Below, piece by piece: positions 61,969-64,000 of a DNA stretch of 64,000 nucleotides. This DNA comes from Cecembia rubra (GTDB taxonomy: Bacteria > Bacteroidota > Bacteroidia > Cytophagales > Cyclobacteriaceae). The position numbers were made by a program, and so were the translations under genes. The DNA is taken from the NCBI RefSeq assembly GCF_003014575.1, contig NZ_PYGF01000001.1:1-64000 (forward strand), given 5' to 3'. Each line of letters starts with the position of its first letter. The stretch's first letter is position 1. The notes below the pieces were generated by a model. The model saw nothing but the letters and a program-made list of their open reading frames with translations, did no database searches and was not told where the DNA came from.

Positions 61969-62006
61969 GTGCAAGGGTAGTGCATTTTTTTTCACTACCA
62001 TTGCAC
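61969..62006. promoter_or_regulatory. Dyad upstream of the His-rich gene
   Basis: GTGCAAGGGTAGTG (61969-61982) and CACTACCATTGCAC (61993-62006) form 14-base arms with one mismatch around a T-rich loop. It lies between the P-type ATPase stop and the His-rich protein start on the minus strand. It could terminate the ATPase transcript, act as an operator, or both. Confidence 0.55.
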
Positions 62007-62033
62007 TATCCTTATTTCAAAAAAATAGCAGCG

Positions 62034-64000
62034 TTATAACAACATCTTCCTTTTCAGCAATTGCGCATTAATGGCCACTATGATCGTACTCAGGCTCATG
62101 AATACTGCGCCTATAGCAGGACTAATCACCAGGCCGGGGATAAACCCTGTGGCCAAAGGCAATGCAATTGCGTTGTAGCCGGTAGCCCAAGCGAGGTTCT
62201 GGATCATTTTGTTGTAAGTGGCCCTGCCAAACAGTACCAGGTTGGCAATGTCCTTTGGGTTGCTGTTAACCAATATGATATCGGCTGTTTCGGCTGCCAC
62301 ATCGGTACCTGAACCTACAGCAATACCCACATTGGCTTGTGCCAGTGCAGGGGCATCATTTACCCCATCACCCGTCATAGCCACAAAGTGGCCTTCCTTC
62401 TGTAGCTTCTTGATAATCTCTACTTTTTGGTGTGGAAGCACCTCGCTATAGTAGCCATCCAGCCCAAGTTTATCGCTTACTGCTTTGGCCGTTTTCTCAT
62501 TGTCACCAGTGGCCATATACAGTTTCATACCTTTTTCCCGAAGCGTTTCGATGGCCTTGGAGCTTTCTTCCCTGATCTTATCCGACAGGGCAATGAACCC
62601 AATAAGTTTTTCTTCCCTGAGGGCAAACACTATGGTTTCAGCTGCATCAGAGCCAGCTTTTTCTGGTATCTCTATTTTGTTTTCCTTCAGGTACCTTGGG
62701 CTGACCACCTTCCAGCTTTTCCCATCGATCTTGCCCTGAATACCCTTGGCCGTCAGCGATTCAAAATTTTCTACCTTTTTCAGTTTTAGTTTTGCCTCTT
62801 TCGCTGCTTTCACAATTCCCTGCGCTATGGGATGCTCCGATTGCTGTTCTAGCGAAGCGACAAAGGCCAATAGCTCTTCTTTGTCTATATCATCCGTCAG
62901 ACTCTCATATCGTGAAACCCCAAACTTTCCTTCGGTCAGTGTCCCGGTTTTGTCAAATACCATTGCGGTAATCTTCCGGGCATTTTCAAAAGCGGTACGG
63001 TTACGGATCAGCAAGCCTTTGCTTGCGGAAACAGTCGTAGAAATGGCTACCACGAGTGGAATAGCCAAACCCAGTGCGTGTGGACATGAAATGACCATGA
63101 CGGTCACCATCCGCTCCAGGGCAAAGTCCAATGGTTTGCCCAGACTGATCCAGGTTACTAGTGTAATCGTGCCGGCACCAATGGCAATGAACGTGAGCCA
63201 TCTAGCGGCAATGTTGGCCAGATTTTGGGTTTTGGATTTGGCTTTCTGAGCCTCTTCCACCAAGGTGATCACTTTGTTTAGGTAGCTCTCTTTGCCGGTT
63301 TTGGACACCTTTACCTTGATGGATTGACTGCCATTCACCGATCCGCCAATTACCTGGTCGCCTTTGGATTTTTTCACCGGCTTGCTCTCACCGGTGAGCA
63401 TGCTTTCGTCAAGGTGACTTTCTCCATCCACCACTGTGCCGTCCGCAGGTATTTTCTCATTGGCTTTTATTAGGATGATGTCTTCTTTTTTCAGTTCATC
63501 CACTTTGATGTCCTTGATTTGGTCTCCATGTACCAGGTGCGCTTCGGAAGGCATCATTTGCACCAGCAATTCAAGTGCCCTTGATGCTCCCATTACCGAT
63601 TTCATTTCGATCCAGTGCCCCAGCAGCATGATGACAATCAGTGTGACCAGCTCCCAGAAGAAGTCCATCCCTTCCAAACCAAACACCACGGCCGAGCTGT
63701 ACACGTAAGCCACGGTTATGGCCACTGCAATCAAGGTCATCATGCCGGGGTTTTTGTCTTTCAGCTCGTCCCAAAGTCCTTTGAGAAAAGGCCAGCCCCC
63801 ATAAAAGAAGACAATAGTGGAAAGCCCAAAAAGGACGTACTGATCACCAAAAAAGGTCAGCTCAAATCCCAGTAATTGTTGGATCATGTGAGACAATGCA
63901 AGGATTGGCACAGTGAGCACCAGAGATATCCAAAAACGCTTTTTAAAATCTTCGATCATCATGGCATGGTGGTCATGGTGCCCATGCTGATGGTCTGATT
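62034..64000 (-). CDS. copB: CPH-type (CopB-like) copper P-type ATPase, 5' end outside the window
   Basis: At least 655 residues. The metal-site motif is CPHALGLAIPLVVAIS, typical of P1B-3 copper/silver ATPases. Other motifs are SMLTGESKP, DKTGTLTEG, EQQSEHPIAQGIV and GDGVNDAPALAQANVG. The frame continues upstream of the Met codon at 63962 to the window edge with SDHQHGHHDHHA, the His-rich N-terminus usual for CopB, so the real start lies beyond 64,000. It exports Cu+ or Ag+ from the cytoplasm. It ends the metal block on this side. Confidence 0.9.
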   Translation of the reverse strand, partial: SDHQHGHHDHHAMMIEDFKKRFWISLVLTVPILALSHMIQQLLGFELTFFGDQYVLFGLSTIVFFYGGWPFLKGLWDELKDKNPGMMTLIAVAITVAYVYSSAVVFGLEGMDFFWELVTLIVIMLLGHWIEMKSVMGASRALELLVQMMPSEAHLVHGDQIKDIKVDELKKEDIILIKANEKIPADGTVVDGESHLDESMLTGESKPVKKSKGDQVIGGSVNGSQSIKVKVSKTGKESYLNKVITLVEEAQKAKSKTQNLANIAARWLTFIAIGAGTITLVTWISLGKPLDFALERMVTVMVISCPHALGLAIPLVVAISTTVSASKGLLIRNRTAFENARKITAMVFDKTGTLTEGKFGVSRYESLTDDIDKEELLAFVASLEQQSEHPIAQGIVKAAKEAKLKLKKVENFESLTAKGIQGKIDGKSWKVVSPRYLKENKIEIPEKAGSDAAETIVFALREEKLIGFIALSDKIREESSKAIETLREKGMKLYMATGDNEKTAKAVSDKLGLDGYYSEVLPHQKVEIIKKLQKEGHFVAMTGDGVNDAPALAQANVGIAVGSGTDVAAETADIILVNSNPKDIANLVLFGRATYNKMIQNLAWATGYNAIALPLATGFIPGLVISPAIGAVFMSLSTIIVAINAQLLKRKMLL

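Larger units (their letters stand above)
42038..64000. mobile_element. Probable integrative conjugative element (partial) with metal-resistance cargo
   Basis: From just inside the tRNA-Leu to the right edge, gene content changes to accessory functions: RteC, an excisionase-type HTH protein, DnaC-like and DnaD-like replication proteins, DUF6943, structured non-coding DNA and a metal-efflux block. RteC regulates excision in Bacteroides CTnDOT-type elements. The DNA is visibly richer in G+C than the chromosome to the left. No integrase, relaxase or tra genes are seen, so they would lie to the right, or the element is decayed. Left boundary is approximate. Confidence 0.7.

Overview
The window looks like the chromosome of a member of the Bacteroidota, most likely the Cyclobacteriaceae (Algoriphagus/Belliella/Aquiflexum-like). 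The evidence is an AT-rich backbone, no Shine-Dalgarno sequences before most starts, TAnnTTTG-type -7 octamers, DUF4221 and DUF4249 lipoproteins, a TonB receptor with a carboxypeptidase-like N-terminal domain, Bat proteins, glycine-lipid type acyltransferases and a proteorhodopsin. This assignment is inferred from gene content; no search was run.

Positions 1-41,940 are ordinary chromosome, apart from an IS256-like transposase tail at the very left edge. In order they hold: a class III aminotransferase flanked by simple heptamer-like repeats; an rRNA-type methyltransferase; an SDR; a two-gene amino-lipid acyltransferase operon plus a CoA-binding protein; a light-harvesting module on the minus strand (proteorhodopsin, lycopene cyclase, beta-carotene dioxygenase Blh); gyrB; polyphosphate kinase facing exopolyphosphatase and a DUF202 protein; a deaminase and MurB; an AstE/AspA-like deacylase; phosphoglucomutase; HppD; an acyltransferase, BASS transporter, queuosine-precursor transporter, RNase Z, STAS protein and PurC run; a MORN protein; thiolase; BatB/BatC; a TonB receptor with DUF4249; a THUMP methyltransferase; an M28 peptidase; an NrtR-like Nudix regulator; an AI-2E family permease; and a tRNA-Leu(CAG).

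Positions about 42,040-64,000 look like acquired DNA, probably one integrative conjugative element that continues past the right edge. Just inside the tRNA-Leu is a short sequence resembling the 3' end of a different tRNA, which may be an attachment remnant. A compact cassette of unknown function follows (a small HTH gene, a 257-residue protein, a DUF5675 protein and two small membrane proteins), then DUF6943 and about 1.6 kb of structured non-coding DNA around an orphan 205-residue protein. Next come an operon of Fic, HNH/ORF6C-like and ParB-like proteins with a 58-bp tandem repeat upstream, a DnaC-like ATPase, a DnaD-like replication protein, an excisionase-type HTH protein and RteC. No integrase or relaxase lies in the window.

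The right part (52.3-64 kb) is a metal-resistance block, all on the minus strand: a CPC-type P-type ATPase, a His-rich NicO-like permease, a small CC-motif protein, a Fur-family regulator, a CzcB-like adaptor, a CzcA-like RND pump fused to a TolC-like outer-membrane domain, a secreted His-rich protein and a CPH-type (CopB-like) P-type ATPase cut by the window edge. Together these would move divalent and monovalent metals out of the cytoplasm and periplasm, probably under control of the Fur-like protein through dyads sharing AGTGCAATG.
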